Positions 9,294-18,290 of a stretch of 64,000 nt of DNA are shown one piece after another. Below the pieces are notes generated by a model. It ran no database searches. It saw only the letters and a list, made by a program, of their open reading frames with translations, and had not been told where the DNA came from. Position 1 is the first letter of the stretch. Every line of letters begins with the position of its first letter. A program made the translations under genes and the position numbers. Origin of the DNA: Xanthomarina maritima (GTDB taxonomy: Bacteria > Bacteroidota > Bacteroidia > Flavobacteriales > Flavobacteriaceae); the NCBI RefSeq assembly GCF_008084905.1, contig NZ_VSFC01000012.1:121832-185831 (forward strand), written 5' to 3'.

Positions 9294-10541
9294 TTATTTT
9301 TTTAGATTTGGAAACTGGGTTGGATATTCAAACAATTCTAAATCGAAATAAGGAACAGCAGATATAGCATGATCAAATATATCAGCCATGATATATTCGT
9401 AATTTTCCCATCGTTTATCACTACTAAAAGCATATATTTCAAGAGGCAAACCATTTGGAGTTGGTTCTAATTGTCTTACCATTATAGACATGTCTTTATT
9501 AATAGCAGAATGGTTTTGAATATAAGACAATAGGTATTTTCTAAAAACACCTAAATTAGTCATATTTCTACCATTAATTAAAACAGATTTATCAACTTCA
9601 TGAGATTGGTTATAGGCACTAATATCTTCTTGTCTTTGCGTTAAGTAGTCGGTAATTAATTGAATTTTTTTAAGATTTTCTATATTCTCATTAGATAAAT
9701 AATGAACACTTTTAGCTTTTAAAACCAAAGCTCGTTTAATTCGTCTTCCACCTGAAGCTTGCATGCCTCTCCAGTTTTTAAACGAATCTGAAATTAATGC
9801 ATAAGTTGGAATATTAGTAATAGTCATATCGAAATTCTGAACCTGAACGGTTGATAGGTTTATTTCAATAACATCTCCATCTGCACCATATTTTTCCATG
9901 GTTATCCAATCTCCAATTCGAACGGTATCGTTTATAGCTACTTGTATACTAGCAACAAAACCTAAAATAGTGTCTTTAAAAATCAGTAATAAAACTGCAG
10001 AAGCTGCACCAAGGGTTGTAAAGAATTTAATAAACGACAAATCAATTACAACAGCTAAACAGGCTGCTATACCTATAATCCATATAAAAAGCATAGCTAC
10101 TTGAATGTAACTATCTATTGGTTTGTCTTTTAATCTAGGTAAGGTTTTAAAATAAGACTCGAACGTTTTTAAAATACTTCGAATAATCCAAACAGTTAGA
10201 ATAATACCGTAAACTTTAAGAAGTATTATAATATAACTTTCAAAATGTGGAAAGTCGGAAAAAACTATTGGAAACACTTTAATCGTTATTATTAAAGGGA
10301 CTATATGTGCTAAATTTCTAGGTGCTTTATGATTAACTAATAAATCATCAAAACTATTTTTAGACTTTTTAGAGAATCTAATAAAAGCATTGACAAGTAT
10401 TTTTCGCGTTATAAAGTCGGTAATGTAAATTATTACCATCAATATAATTAGGAGACAAAGCATGTTAAAATATTTTGCTGCAATCTCAGTAACACCAATC
10501 GAAATAAAATAATCGTAAAAAAAACATTGTAAATCTGTCAT
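9294..10541 (-). CDS. MscS-family mechanosensitive channel (YbdG-like)
   Basis: A 415-residue inner-membrane channel probably opened by membrane tension during hypo-osmotic shock. About five hydrophobic helices occupy the first 190 residues. The pore-lining and beta domain follow: FFTTLGAASAVLLLIFKDTI, then ASIQVAINDTVRIGDWITM and DGDVIEINLSTVQVQNFD, with the C-terminal soluble domain after them. The length and the RIGDWI motif fit the YbdG/MscM-type subgroup better than small MscS. It overlaps the DUF3817 gene by one base (TAATG), so the two are co-transcribed. Confidence 0.88.
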   Translation of the reverse strand: MTDLQCFFYDYFISIGVTEIAAKYFNMLCLLIILMVIIYITDFITRKILVNAFIRFSKKSKNSFDDLLVNHKAPRNLAHIVPLIITIKVFPIVFSDFPHFESYIIILLKVYGIILTVWIIRSILKTFESYFKTLPRLKDKPIDSYIQVAMLFIWIIGIAACLAVVIDLSFIKFFTTLGAASAVLLLIFKDTILGFVASIQVAINDTVRIGDWITMEKYGADGDVIEINLSTVQVQNFDMTITNIPTYALISDSFKNWRGMQASGGRRIKRALVLKAKSVHYLSNENIENLKKIQLITDYLTQRQEDISAYNQSHEVDKSVLINGRNMTNLGVFRKYLLSYIQNHSAINKDMSIMVRQLEPTPNGLPLEIYAFSSDKRWENYEYIMADIFDHAISAVPYFDLELFEYPTQFPNLKK

Positions 10542-10831
10542 TAGGATACTTGTTTTAAATAAGCCTTATCAACGTAAAAAGTTCCAAAAGGAATTATAGA
10601 AGCGAACAAAATGAACATTAAAGTTTTTGTTTTCCATTTCAATTTAGAACCAAGAATTATGGCTAAAATAATATATGCAATAAATAATAAACCATGTGGC
10701 ATCCCTAACAGTTTTACATATTGTGGATCTTCTCCAAAATATTTTATTGGAGTTGCTATAAATAATAATAAAATATATGAAACTCCTTCTAAAAAGGCTA
10801 CAATTCTAAAGACATTTAATAACGAAAACAT
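10541..10831 (-). CDS. DUF3817 family small membrane protein
   Basis: A 96-residue inner-membrane protein with about three hydrophobic segments. The pattern FRIVAFLEGVSYILLLFIATP followed by PHGLLFIAYIILA is the signature of DUF3817 (YdzA/integral membrane family), of unknown function. It precedes the MscS-type channel with a one-base overlap, suggesting a shared membrane-stress context. A -7-like box TATTTTTG on the minus strand (10849-10856) lies 18 bp upstream of the start. Confidence 0.8.
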   Translation of the reverse strand: MFSLLNVFRIVAFLEGVSYILLLFIATPIKYFGEDPQYVKLLGMPHGLLFIAYIILAIILGSKLKWKTKTLMFILFASIIPFGTFYVDKAYLKQVS

Positions 10832-10848
10832 ATCATATTTTTAAGGAA

Positions 10849-10856
10849 CAAAAATA
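10849..10856 (-). promoter_or_regulatory. -7 box for the DUF3817-MscS operon
   Basis: The minus strand reads TATTTTTG, matching TAnnTTTG exactly. A TTG triplet about 22 bp further upstream (complement of 10879-10881) could be the -33 element. Confidence 0.5.
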
Positions 10857-11045
10857 CAATTCAATAACTAATTTTAAACAATTTTCTAATGTTTTTAACT
10901 TCTTGATAATTTTGTGTTTAATTAAAAAAAGTAAATTATCGGATAAATTCAACTAATAACGATTAAATATATATGCATTTCAATAAAATAATACTTTTAT
11001 ATTAATATTTGTAAGCTATTTTTAATTCAATTATATCAATCTAAT

Positions 11046-12392
11046 ATGCAACCTACCAATATAGGCATATATAAACATATATATCTATTAGTGCTTTTTA
11101 TAAGCTCATTTACAATATCTCAAAGTTTTTCGCAAACTACAGAAATACCAGATTCTAATTTTGAAGAAGTATTAGTAAACTTAAATATTGATACAAATGG
11201 ACTTAATGGAAATATTTTAAATAGTGATGCTATAGGAATAACTCAGCTATCTTTAAGTGATAATTATATTCATGATCTATCTGGATTAGAAGCCTTTGTG
11301 AATTTAAAAGCTCTTGATTGCTCATTTAATAATTTAAGTTCAATAGACTTATCTCAAAACATACATTTAGAAGAATTAAATGCTAATGAAAATCAAATAA
11401 ACTCTATAAATGTTACTTTAAATTCTAAGTTAGAATTTTTGAGTTTAAGCTCAAATCAATTAAGTTTTATAGATATTACAAACAATTTAGATTTAGAACA
11501 TTTATCAATAAATTTAAATAATTTAACATCATTAAATGTTTCTAATAATATAAATTTAGATTATTTAAGTTGTTATTCTAATAATCTGCCATCCATTGAT
11601 GTAATTAATAACACGAATTTAAAATATTTATTTATAAATGATAATGAGTTAATGAATTTAGATGTTTCTCAAAATATTCTCTTAAAAACGCTTTCTTGTG
11701 GTTCCAATGAATTGACTACAATTAATCTCGAAGATAATTCTGAATTAAATTATTTAGATTGTAGAATTAATAATATTACAAGTCTAGATTTAAGTGTTTG
11801 TATAGATTTAAAAAGGTTATTTGTTAGTAATAATTTATTATCAGAATTAGATGTGTCAAATCATCCAGAGTTATTATTATTATACGCCAGATATAACAAT
11901 TTAACATCATTAGACATATCTAATAATCCAGATTTAAGATGGATTAGATGTGAAGGCAATAATCTCTCTAATGTCGATTTTAGAAATGGAAATAATAGTC
12001 GTATTTCTGAATTTGTAATGACAGAAAACTCTAACCTAAGCTGTATTTTTGTTGATGATGCCGAAGCAGGCTATTTAGCAAATTGGCTAATAGACGATGC
12101 TAGTGCATTCGTTGAAGACGAATCTGATTGTGAAGCACTAAGCGTTGTTGAAGAAGAACTAACAATAGGGTTTAACATGTTTCCAAATCCTGCTACAGAA
12201 ATGGTTTCAATATCTATAAATACAAATCAAGCAGATTTAGAAATTTATTCAATTAAAGGACAATTAATACTAAATAAGCCATTAACTTTTGGTAAAAATA
12301 TTATCCAATTAAACGCGTTAAGTTCTGGTATGTATTTGGTTAAAATAACTTCAGATAATTTCACAGAAGCAAAAAAACTACTTTTAAATTAA
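11046..12392 (+). CDS. Secreted leucine-rich-repeat protein with T9SS sorting domain
   Basis: A 448-residue exported protein, probably cell-surface or released. An N-terminal signal sequence (about residues 1-30, ending SQSFSQ) is followed by about a dozen short repeats of the form LxxLxCxxNxLxxLDVSNN (residues 65-330), the BspA/irregular LRR type. The C-terminal 75 residues form a type IX secretion sorting domain with MFPNPATEMVSI, IYSIKGQLI and SSGMYLVKIT. Its binding target is unknown. The first 214 bp upstream (10832-11045) are AT-rich and hold only promoter sequence that I can see. Confidence 0.9.
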   Translation: MQPTNIGIYKHIYLLVLFISSFTISQSFSQTTEIPDSNFEEVLVNLNIDTNGLNGNILNSDAIGITQLSLSDNYIHDLSGLEAFVNLKALDCSFNNLSSIDLSQNIHLEELNANENQINSINVTLNSKLEFLSLSSNQLSFIDITNNLDLEHLSINLNNLTSLNVSNNINLDYLSCYSNNLPSIDVINNTNLKYLFINDNELMNLDVSQNILLKTLSCGSNELTTINLEDNSELNYLDCRINNITSLDLSVCIDLKRLFVSNNLLSELDVSNHPELLLLYARYNNLTSLDISNNPDLRWIRCEGNNLSNVDFRNGNNSRISEFVMTENSNLSCIFVDDAEAGYLANWLIDDASAFVEDESDCEALSVVEEELTIGFNMFPNPATEMVSISINTNQADLEIYSIKGQLILNKPLTFGKNIIQLNALSSGMYLVKITSDNFTEAKKLLLN

Positions 12393-12404
12393 CACTTTTC
12401 TAAG

Positions 12405-13271
12405 TTAAACATTACCACTAAAATTCCATGCTAGAATGCGACTTTTCTTGTTGCCTTGAGACATGTCAATTATTTTATAAGATGCATTTAGTTTGTCAAG
12501 GTGTTTTTGAAATTTAGATAAATTCTCTTTATTTGAAACTAAAGTAGTAAACCAATCCACTTGGTTCTTGAATTCAACACTTTGCTTAATCATTCGTTTT
12601 ATAAATAAAACTTCGCCACCATTACACCATAACTCATTGGCTTGGCCACCAAAATTAAGAGTTGTAGGGCCATCTTTTTTAAGATTCTTCAATTTTAATT
12701 TGGTGCCTTTTAAAGCGTCTTCTTTAGATTTATGGAAAGGAGGATTACACATGGTAAAATTATAATACTCATTAGGTTTAATGATTCCTTCAAAAATATG
12801 TGCTGGATTCTGCTGATGTCTAATTCCAATAGTATCTTTTAGTTTCTTGGTTAAGCTAACATTATATTTTGCTGCATTTATAGATTCTAATTTAATATCT
12901 GTTCCTACCATTCTCCAACCGTATATTTGAGTCCCTAAAATGGGGTAAATACAGTTGGCACCAACACCAACATCTAAACCTAAAATCTGACTTTTAGAAT
13001 TTTGCACCTCAAGTAAATCTGCTATTTGATGAATATAATCTGCTCTTCCTGGAATTGGAGAGCATAAATAACCCTTAGGTATACGCCAATCTGTAATCTG
13101 ATAATATGTTTTTAATAAGGCTTTATTTAAATGAAATACAGCGTCTGGTTTATTAAAATCAATGGTTTTGTTTTTATATTCATTAGTAAACACAAAACGC
13201 TTTAATGGCTGATGATTTTCAACCAATTCATCAAAATTATAGCCTTTACGATGTATGTTTCTAGGGTGCAT
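12405..13271 (-). CDS. rlmF: 23S rRNA (adenine(1618)-N6)-methyltransferase
   Basis: An SAM-dependent methyltransferase that modifies A1618 of 23S rRNA. The start MHPRNIHRKGYNFDEL and the SPIPGRADYIH segment are diagnostic of RlmF. SAM binding is by GLDVGVGANC (residues 98-107) and the catalytic N6-adenine motif is NPPF at 176-179. The length of 288 residues is close to the E. coli enzyme. It is a single gene whose 3' end is 12 bp from the end of the convergent LRR protein gene. Confidence 0.93.
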   Translation of the reverse strand: MHPRNIHRKGYNFDELVENHQPLKRFVFTNEYKNKTIDFNKPDAVFHLNKALLKTYYQITDWRIPKGYLCSPIPGRADYIHQIADLLEVQNSKSQILGLDVGVGANCIYPILGTQIYGWRMVGTDIKLESINAAKYNVSLTKKLKDTIGIRHQQNPAHIFEGIIKPNEYYNFTMCNPPFHKSKEDALKGTKLKLKNLKKDGPTTLNFGGQANELWCNGGEVLFIKRMIKQSVEFKNQVDWFTTLVSNKENLSKFQKHLDKLNASYKIIDMSQGNKKSRILAWNFSGNV

Positions 13272-13364
13272 TTAATTTGTTTTAACTCATATAAGTCAAA
13301 GATAAACTTATTAAATATCTAAAAGAGTTTATAGTTAAAGTAATCCAACCAGAGTAAATAGCAT

Positions 13365-13372
13365 TATCTTTG
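13365..13372 (+). promoter_or_regulatory. -7 box ahead of the DEAD-box helicase
   Basis: A perfect TATCTTTG lies 17 bp before the helicase ATG at 13390, implying a very short 5' leader. No good -33 TTTG is seen at the right distance. Confidence 0.55.
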
Positions 13373-13389
13373 CCACTTAATTAGATATT

Positions 13390-14508
13390 ATGGCAACTTT
13401 TTTAGATATAGGAATACAAAAAGAATATGTAAAAGCTTTAAAAGAGCTAGGAATTAAAACGCCTACGTATATACAAGAGCAATCGATTCCTATTTTACTA
13501 AACTCTCAAACAGATTTTATTGGACTAGCACAAACTGGAACAGGAAAAACGGCTGCTTTTGGATTACCAATTTTGCATCAAATAGACCCTACATCAAATC
13601 AAATTCAGGCTTTAATACTTGCTCCAACAAGAGAATTGGTTCAACAAATAAAAAAACAACTCTTTAAGTTTACTAAATACTCAGATTCTAAAATTTTTGT
13701 TGAAGGTGTTTATGGAGGCGAAAAAATTGATAAACAAATTAGTGCTTTAAAACGAACGACTCATATTGTGGTAGCAACTCCAGGACGTTTAATTGATTTA
13801 ATTGAGCGAAAATCGATTGACATTAAAAATATAAAAACCTTAGTACTAGATGAAGCTGACGAAATGCTTAGTATGGGTTTTAAAGACGAATTAAATAATA
13901 TATTAAAGTTTACTTCTGGTAATAGACATACTTGGTTGTTTTCTGCAACTATGCCTGAAGAGATTAAACAAATTATTAAAACGTATATGTCTGAAAAGGC
14001 TATTCGTATTGAAGTTAACAAAGATAGCTTGGTTAATGAAAACATTACGCATCAATACATTAGCACAACAATAAAAGATAAAGAAAATATCATCACTCGA
14101 ATTTTAGATAGAAGAAAAGGAGAACGAGGCATTATCTTTTGCAGAACTAAAGCAGGAACACAAAACTTGGTTGAAAACCTTAAAAACGAAGGATATTCTG
14201 TTGGAGCACTTGAAGGAGACATGCAACAAAAAGAGCGTGATAAAGTGATGCGTGCCTTTAAAAACGAATCTCTTAGAGTACTAATTTCAACAGATGTCTC
14301 TGCACGTGGTATTGATGTCAATAATTTAGCTTTTGTAATCCATCATCAACTTCCTAAACAACTAGAGTATTATACACATAGAAGTGGTAGAACTGCAAGA
14401 GCTGGAAAAACAGGACATTCTATTGCATTAATTATTCCTGGAGAATTACAACGAGTTCATGATCTGCAAAAAGAATTAGGAATTACATTTAGAGAGATTG
14501 TTATGTAA
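13390..14508 (+). CDS. DEAD-box ATP-dependent RNA helicase (minimal core)
   Basis: An RNA helicase with only the two RecA-like domains and no C-terminal extension (372 residues). It has the Q motif (TPTYIQEQSIPILL), Walker A AQTGTGKTAA, PTRELV, VLDEADEMLSMGF, the SAT motif, STDVSARGIDV and HRSGRTARAGKTG. Such short DEAD proteins act in ribosome assembly, RNA decay or cold adaptation. The cold-shock-domain gene follows 249 bp downstream under its own promoter, consistent with, but not proof of, a shared RNA-remodelling role. Confidence 0.93.
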   Translation: MATFLDIGIQKEYVKALKELGIKTPTYIQEQSIPILLNSQTDFIGLAQTGTGKTAAFGLPILHQIDPTSNQIQALILAPTRELVQQIKKQLFKFTKYSDSKIFVEGVYGGEKIDKQISALKRTTHIVVATPGRLIDLIERKSIDIKNIKTLVLDEADEMLSMGFKDELNNILKFTSGNRHTWLFSATMPEEIKQIIKTYMSEKAIRIEVNKDSLVNENITHQYISTTIKDKENIITRILDRRKGERGIIFCRTKAGTQNLVENLKNEGYSVGALEGDMQQKERDKVMRAFKNESLRVLISTDVSARGIDVNNLAFVIHHQLPKQLEYYTHRSGRTARAGKTGHSIALIIPGELQRVHDLQKELGITFREIVM

Positions 14509-14594
14509 TTTTTAGGAAATATTTTTAAGGCTATTATTTATTACATCTTAAAAAAAATACAGTCAATTCTCTAAATAAATTAAAATGAATCCCT

Positions 14595-14602
14595 TATCTT
14601 TG
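14595..14602 (+). promoter_or_regulatory. -7 box and long leader of the cold-shock-domain gene
   Basis: A perfect TATCTTTG lies 155 bp before the ATG at 14758. If it is used, the mRNA has a 5' leader of about 150 bases, unlike the short leaders predicted for most genes here. Long structured leaders are typical of cspA-type cold-shock mRNAs. Confidence 0.5.
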
Positions 14603-14757
14603 TAGGACTTAAAGGAGATATACCTAGTTAGCAATATTTTTTTTGCAAGTCATATCTTTAGGTTCATTAATAATATACATGGTTCTTATCGAAACATTCG
14701 TTTAGTATTTTAACTTCTTCTTAAGCAATACATTATCAATTAATTTTAAAATAACGA

Positions 14758-15219
14758 ATGGCAAAATCGCAACAGACATTTAATAAAAGTGAAAAGGAAA
14801 AAAAACGTTTAAAAAAACGCGAAGATAAACGTAAAAAAATGGAAGCTCGCAAGCAAGAAAAAGAAGCTGGTGGAAGTGAAGGTATCCAATTTGCTTATGT
14901 TGATTTTAATGGGAATTTAACAGATACGCCTCCAGACCCTTCTTTAAAAGTAAAGGTAGATGCAGAAAGTATAGAAGTTAGTATTCCAAAACGTGACGAT
15001 AATGATGTTGAAGAATTCGATCCAATTAGAAAAGGAAAAGTGTCATTTTTCGATTCGTCAAAAGGTTTTGGCTTTATAATAGATTCAGAAAATCAAGAAA
15101 AATATTTCTGCCACGTAAGTGGATTAATTGATGAAATTCAAGAAAACGATAAAGTATCTTTCGAACTTGAAAAAGGTATGAAAGGTATGAATGCTGTTCG
15201 TGTGAAAATTGTTGATTAA
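14758..15219 (+). CDS. Cold-shock-domain RNA-binding protein with basic N-terminal extension
   Basis: A 153-residue nucleic-acid chaperone. The N-terminal 45 residues are extremely lysine/arginine-rich (KEKKRLKKREDKRKKMEARK) and probably form a charged helix that binds RNA or ribosomes. A short linker follows. The C-terminal cold-shock domain (about residues 82-153) has GKVSFFDSSKGFGFI and KYFCHVSGL, matching the RNP1 and RNP2 motifs. The gene has its own promoter and long leader, and a strong terminator just behind it. Confidence 0.9.
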   Translation: MAKSQQTFNKSEKEKKRLKKREDKRKKMEARKQEKEAGGSEGIQFAYVDFNGNLTDTPPDPSLKVKVDAESIEVSIPKRDDNDVEEFDPIRKGKVSFFDSSKGFGFIIDSENQEKYFCHVSGLIDEIQENDKVSFELEKGMKGMNAVRVKIVD

Positions 15220-15238
15220 AAATCAAATTACTTATTAT

Positions 15239-15274
15239 ATAAAATCCCATCAATTCATTTTGATGGGATTTTAT
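15239..15274 (+). terminator. Bidirectional terminator
   Basis: A perfect 15-bp stem, left arm ATAAAATCCCATCAA (15239-15253) and right arm 15260-15274, with a 6-base loop. The flanking A and T runs let it end both the cold-shock gene and the converging ABC transporter operon. Confidence 0.88.
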
Positions 15275-15292
15275 ATTACACTAATGTAGTAT

Positions 15293-16414
15293 TTAAGAGG
15301 TCTTCTTATAACTCCAAACAGCTAAGCCATTCATTATAAGAGCATAAACAATTGTCTTGATAAGTTGTGGTAATATGTCCATTAAGCCAGAACCTTTAAG
15401 CATAACCATACGCATCACCTCAACAAAGTATTTAATTGGGTTAAATTCTGTTAGTATTTGAGCCCATTCTGGCATGCTTTCTATAGGTGTAAACAAACCA
15501 CTCATTAATATAAAAATGACCATAAAAAACCAAGCTATAAACATGGCTTGTTGTTGAGTATCAGTAAAATTGGAGATAAATAATCCCATACCTAGTATCA
15601 CTAAAATATAAATAGAAGTGTACCCATACATTAATAACAAACTCCCAACCATTGGAACATCAAAAATTAACCTTGCTAATAGTAATCCTATGGTTAATAA
15701 GCCCATACCAATAATCCAGAACGGAAAGAGTTTTCCAATAATAAACTGACTTTTCTTAATAGGTGTTACGTTTATTTGCTCTAAGGTGCCAATTTCTTTT
15801 TCACGAACAATATTCATACCTGCAAGAAATAAAGTAATCATGGTCACTAACAGCACGAGAATTCCTGGAACCATATAGGTTTTATAGTTAAGAGTTTCGT
15901 TATACCAAAATAAAGGTATTGTATCTATGTTAACGGGTTTAATTTGTGCATCTGAAATTTGCATCAAATCCGTTTTAATGTGCTTGTTATAGCTTTGAAT
16001 TATTTGTGTAACATAAACGTTTTCTACACCAGCAGCTGCGCCATCTATGGCATTAATAGTAATTCCAAGATTTGCCCTTTTCTCTTTTTGTAAATTACGT
16101 TCAAAATGTGAAGGAATTTCTAAAACTACATCCACTTCTCCTTTTAACATCGCTGAACTTGCTAGGGCCTCTGAAGGAAAATTGGATAGGACATTAAAAT
16201 AAGTAGATGCCTCAAATTTTTCTATTAAGGCTCTAGACGAAGAACTACGATCGTTGTCTATATAAGCAAATTTGATGTTTTTTACTTCAAAAGTTGCAGC
16301 ATTAGATAGAATAACCAATTGGAGTAGTGGTAACACGAAAATAATAGGAAGCATGCCTTTATTTCTAAAGATTTGCTTGAACTCCTTTTGTATGATGTAG
16401 AAAATTATCTTCAT
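15293..16414 (-). CDS. ABC-2 type permease
   Basis: A 373-residue inner-membrane permease of the YhhJ/YbhR type. One N-terminal TM segment is followed by a large periplasmic domain (about 45-170), then five TM helices. The family motif NIVREKEIGTLEQINVTPI marks the cytoplasmic coupling region that contacts the ATPases. It is the last gene of the TetR-headed efflux operon and lies 1 bp after the second permease. The two permeases would form a heterodimer. The substrate is unknown; the set resembles YbhGFSR-type drug or lipophile export. Confidence 0.9.
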   Translation of the reverse strand: MKIIFYIIQKEFKQIFRNKGMLPIIFVLPLLQLVILSNAATFEVKNIKFAYIDNDRSSSSRALIEKFEASTYFNVLSNFPSEALASSAMLKGEVDVVLEIPSHFERNLQKEKRANLGITINAIDGAAAGVENVYVTQIIQSYNKHIKTDLMQISDAQIKPVNIDTIPLFWYNETLNYKTYMVPGILVLLVTMITLFLAGMNIVREKEIGTLEQINVTPIKKSQFIIGKLFPFWIIGMGLLTIGLLLARLIFDVPMVGSLLLMYGYTSIYILVILGMGLFISNFTDTQQQAMFIAWFFMVIFILMSGLFTPIESMPEWAQILTEFNPIKYFVEVMRMVMLKGSGLMDILPQLIKTIVYALIMNGLAVWSYKKTS

Positions 16415-16415
16415 A

Positions 16416-17522
16416 TTATTCTAATCTAATTTTATACTTTTTCACACTTAACCCAATAAAAAACACTGTCATTCCCAATAAAATCAAAGTTTCTTTCCAT
16501 ATAAATTGTAAACCAACACCTTTTAACATAATCCCTTTTAAAATAATGATAAACCATTTTGCTGGAATGGCGTTACTTATAATCTGTAATGGTAGAGGCA
16601 TACTTGAAATAGGAAAAATAAAACCAGATAGCAAAATTACTGGAAGCATCAATCCCATTAAGGAAATCATCATGGCTGTTTGCTGTGTTGCAGAAATGGT
16701 TGAAATTAAAATACCTAAAGCCAAAGCCGAAATAATAAACAACACACTCTCCAGACCTAATAAGAACAGACTTCCTTGAACTGGCATTTTAAAAATGAAT
16801 ATGCTTAATAAAACAATAACAATGGCATTGATTATAGAGAGGAAAATATAAGGAAACACCTTGCCAATAATGACTTGAAAAGGTTTAATAGGAGATACTA
16901 ATAAAATTTCCATAGTACCAAGTTCTTTTTCTCTTGTTATGGAAATGGAAGTCATCATGGCAGAAACCAACATTAATATAATGGTCATAACACCAGGAAC
17001 AAACATATAGACACTTTTTAGTTCTGGATTATAAACCATTCTTGGTTGTGGAACTATTATATAGTTAATCGTAATAGCTTTGTTTTGTTCTTGTTGGTAT
17101 TTTTGCAAAATAGAACTTACATAATTACTTATGGTATTTGCTGTGTTAGGGTCAGTGGCATCTGTAATTATTTGAACTGTAGCCTTATGATCTTTTACTA
17201 GGTTTTTACTGAAATCTTTTTCAAAGTTTAAAACTGCCTTTACTTTTCCTTTTTTGAAAACAGCCTCAATATCGTCTTCACGTTCAATAAGTTGTTTGAT
17301 GCTGAAATATTTAGAGGCAGAAATTTTATTAATAATCTCTTTGGTAGTGGCATCTTTAGAATGATCTAAAATGGCAATATCCACATTGTTAATTTCATTT
17401 GTAATAGCAAAACCAAAAAGTAAAATTTGAACAATAGGCATTCCAAAAAGGATAAACAATGAGCGTCTATCTCTAAAAATATGATAAAATTCTTTGGTAA
17501 TAAAGCCTATAAATCGTTTCAT
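16416..17522 (-). CDS. ABC-2 type permease
   Basis: The partner permease, 368 residues, with the same topology: an N-terminal TM helix, a periplasmic domain, then five TM helices. The coupling motif is SITREKELGTMEILLVSPI. Sequence similarity with its neighbour is visible throughout, so the pair probably arose by duplication. It overlaps the ATPase gene by 4 bp (ATGA), indicating translational coupling. Confidence 0.9.
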   Translation of the reverse strand: MKRFIGFITKEFYHIFRDRRSLFILFGMPIVQILLFGFAITNEINNVDIAILDHSKDATTKEIINKISASKYFSIKQLIEREDDIEAVFKKGKVKAVLNFEKDFSKNLVKDHKATVQIITDATDPNTANTISNYVSSILQKYQQEQNKAITINYIIVPQPRMVYNPELKSVYMFVPGVMTIILMLVSAMMTSISITREKELGTMEILLVSPIKPFQVIIGKVFPYIFLSIINAIVIVLLSIFIFKMPVQGSLFLLGLESVLFIISALALGILISTISATQQTAMMISLMGLMLPVILLSGFIFPISSMPLPLQIISNAIPAKWFIIILKGIMLKGVGLQFIWKETLILLGMTVFFIGLSVKKYKIRLE

Positions 17523-18256
17523 CCTCTGGCCAATTTTAAAAACACATCATTCATACTATCAACTTGAAATTGTTTCTTTAATTCCTTTGGAGTATCTAAC
17601 GCTTCAATTTTACCATTTACCATTATCGAAACACGATCGCAGTACTCAGCTTCATCCATATAGTGAGTAGTAACAAAAATGGTGGTACCTTGGTGTGATG
17701 CTCTGTAAATCATTTCCCAGAACTGACGTCTGGTTATTGGATCGACACCTCCTGTTGGTTCATCTAAAAACACAATTTTTGGTTCGTGCAATAGGGCAAC
17801 TGAAAACGAAATTTTCTGTTTCCAGCCTAATGGCAGAGAACCAACTAATTGATTGGCAACTTCCTCCAAGCCTAAGTCTTCAATGAGTTCCTTTGTTTTT
17901 TCTTTAATTTTTATTTTAGTAAGTCCGTAAATGCCACCAAAAAAAGTAATATTTTCTTTAACAGTTAAATCGTCGTACAAAGCAAACTTCTGACTCATAT
18001 AACCAATGTTTTTCTTAATGTCTTCAGCTTGAGTAGAAACATCAAAACCTGCTACATGTGCTTGCCCAGATGTTGGATTAGAAATGCCAATAAGCATTTT
18101 TATAGCTGTAGTTTTTCCTGCACCATTGGCTCCAAGAAATCCAAAAATCTCTCCTTTTTTAACTTCAAAAGTAATGGCATTTACAGCTGTAAAATCCCCA
18201 AACATTTTGGTTAAGCCTTCTGCTTGAATGACATTGGTATTGTTCATGTTTTTCAT
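17519..18256 (-). CDS. ABC transporter ATP-binding protein
   Basis: A 245-residue nucleotide-binding subunit. It has Walker A GANGAGKTTAIKML, Q-loop MSQKFALYDDLTV, a degenerate signature LPLGWKQKISFSVALLHEP in place of LSGGQ, Walker B IVFLDEPTGGVD and switch His in VTTHYMDEAEYCD. The altered signature suggests that one composite ATP site may be weakened; the second ATPase gene upstream has a canonical LSGGMKQK. It overlaps the next permease gene by 4 bp. Confidence 0.9.
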   Translation of the reverse strand: MKNMNNTNVIQAEGLTKMFGDFTAVNAITFEVKKGEIFGFLGANGAGKTTAIKMLIGISNPTSGQAHVAGFDVSTQAEDIKKNIGYMSQKFALYDDLTVKENITFFGGIYGLTKIKIKEKTKELIEDLGLEEVANQLVGSLPLGWKQKISFSVALLHEPKIVFLDEPTGGVDPITRRQFWEMIYRASHQGTTIFVTTHYMDEAEYCDRVSIMVNGKIEALDTPKELKKQFQVDSMNDVFLKLARG

Positions 18257-18290
18257 TAAAACCTACAAGGTTTTGAGACTTTGAAGGTTG

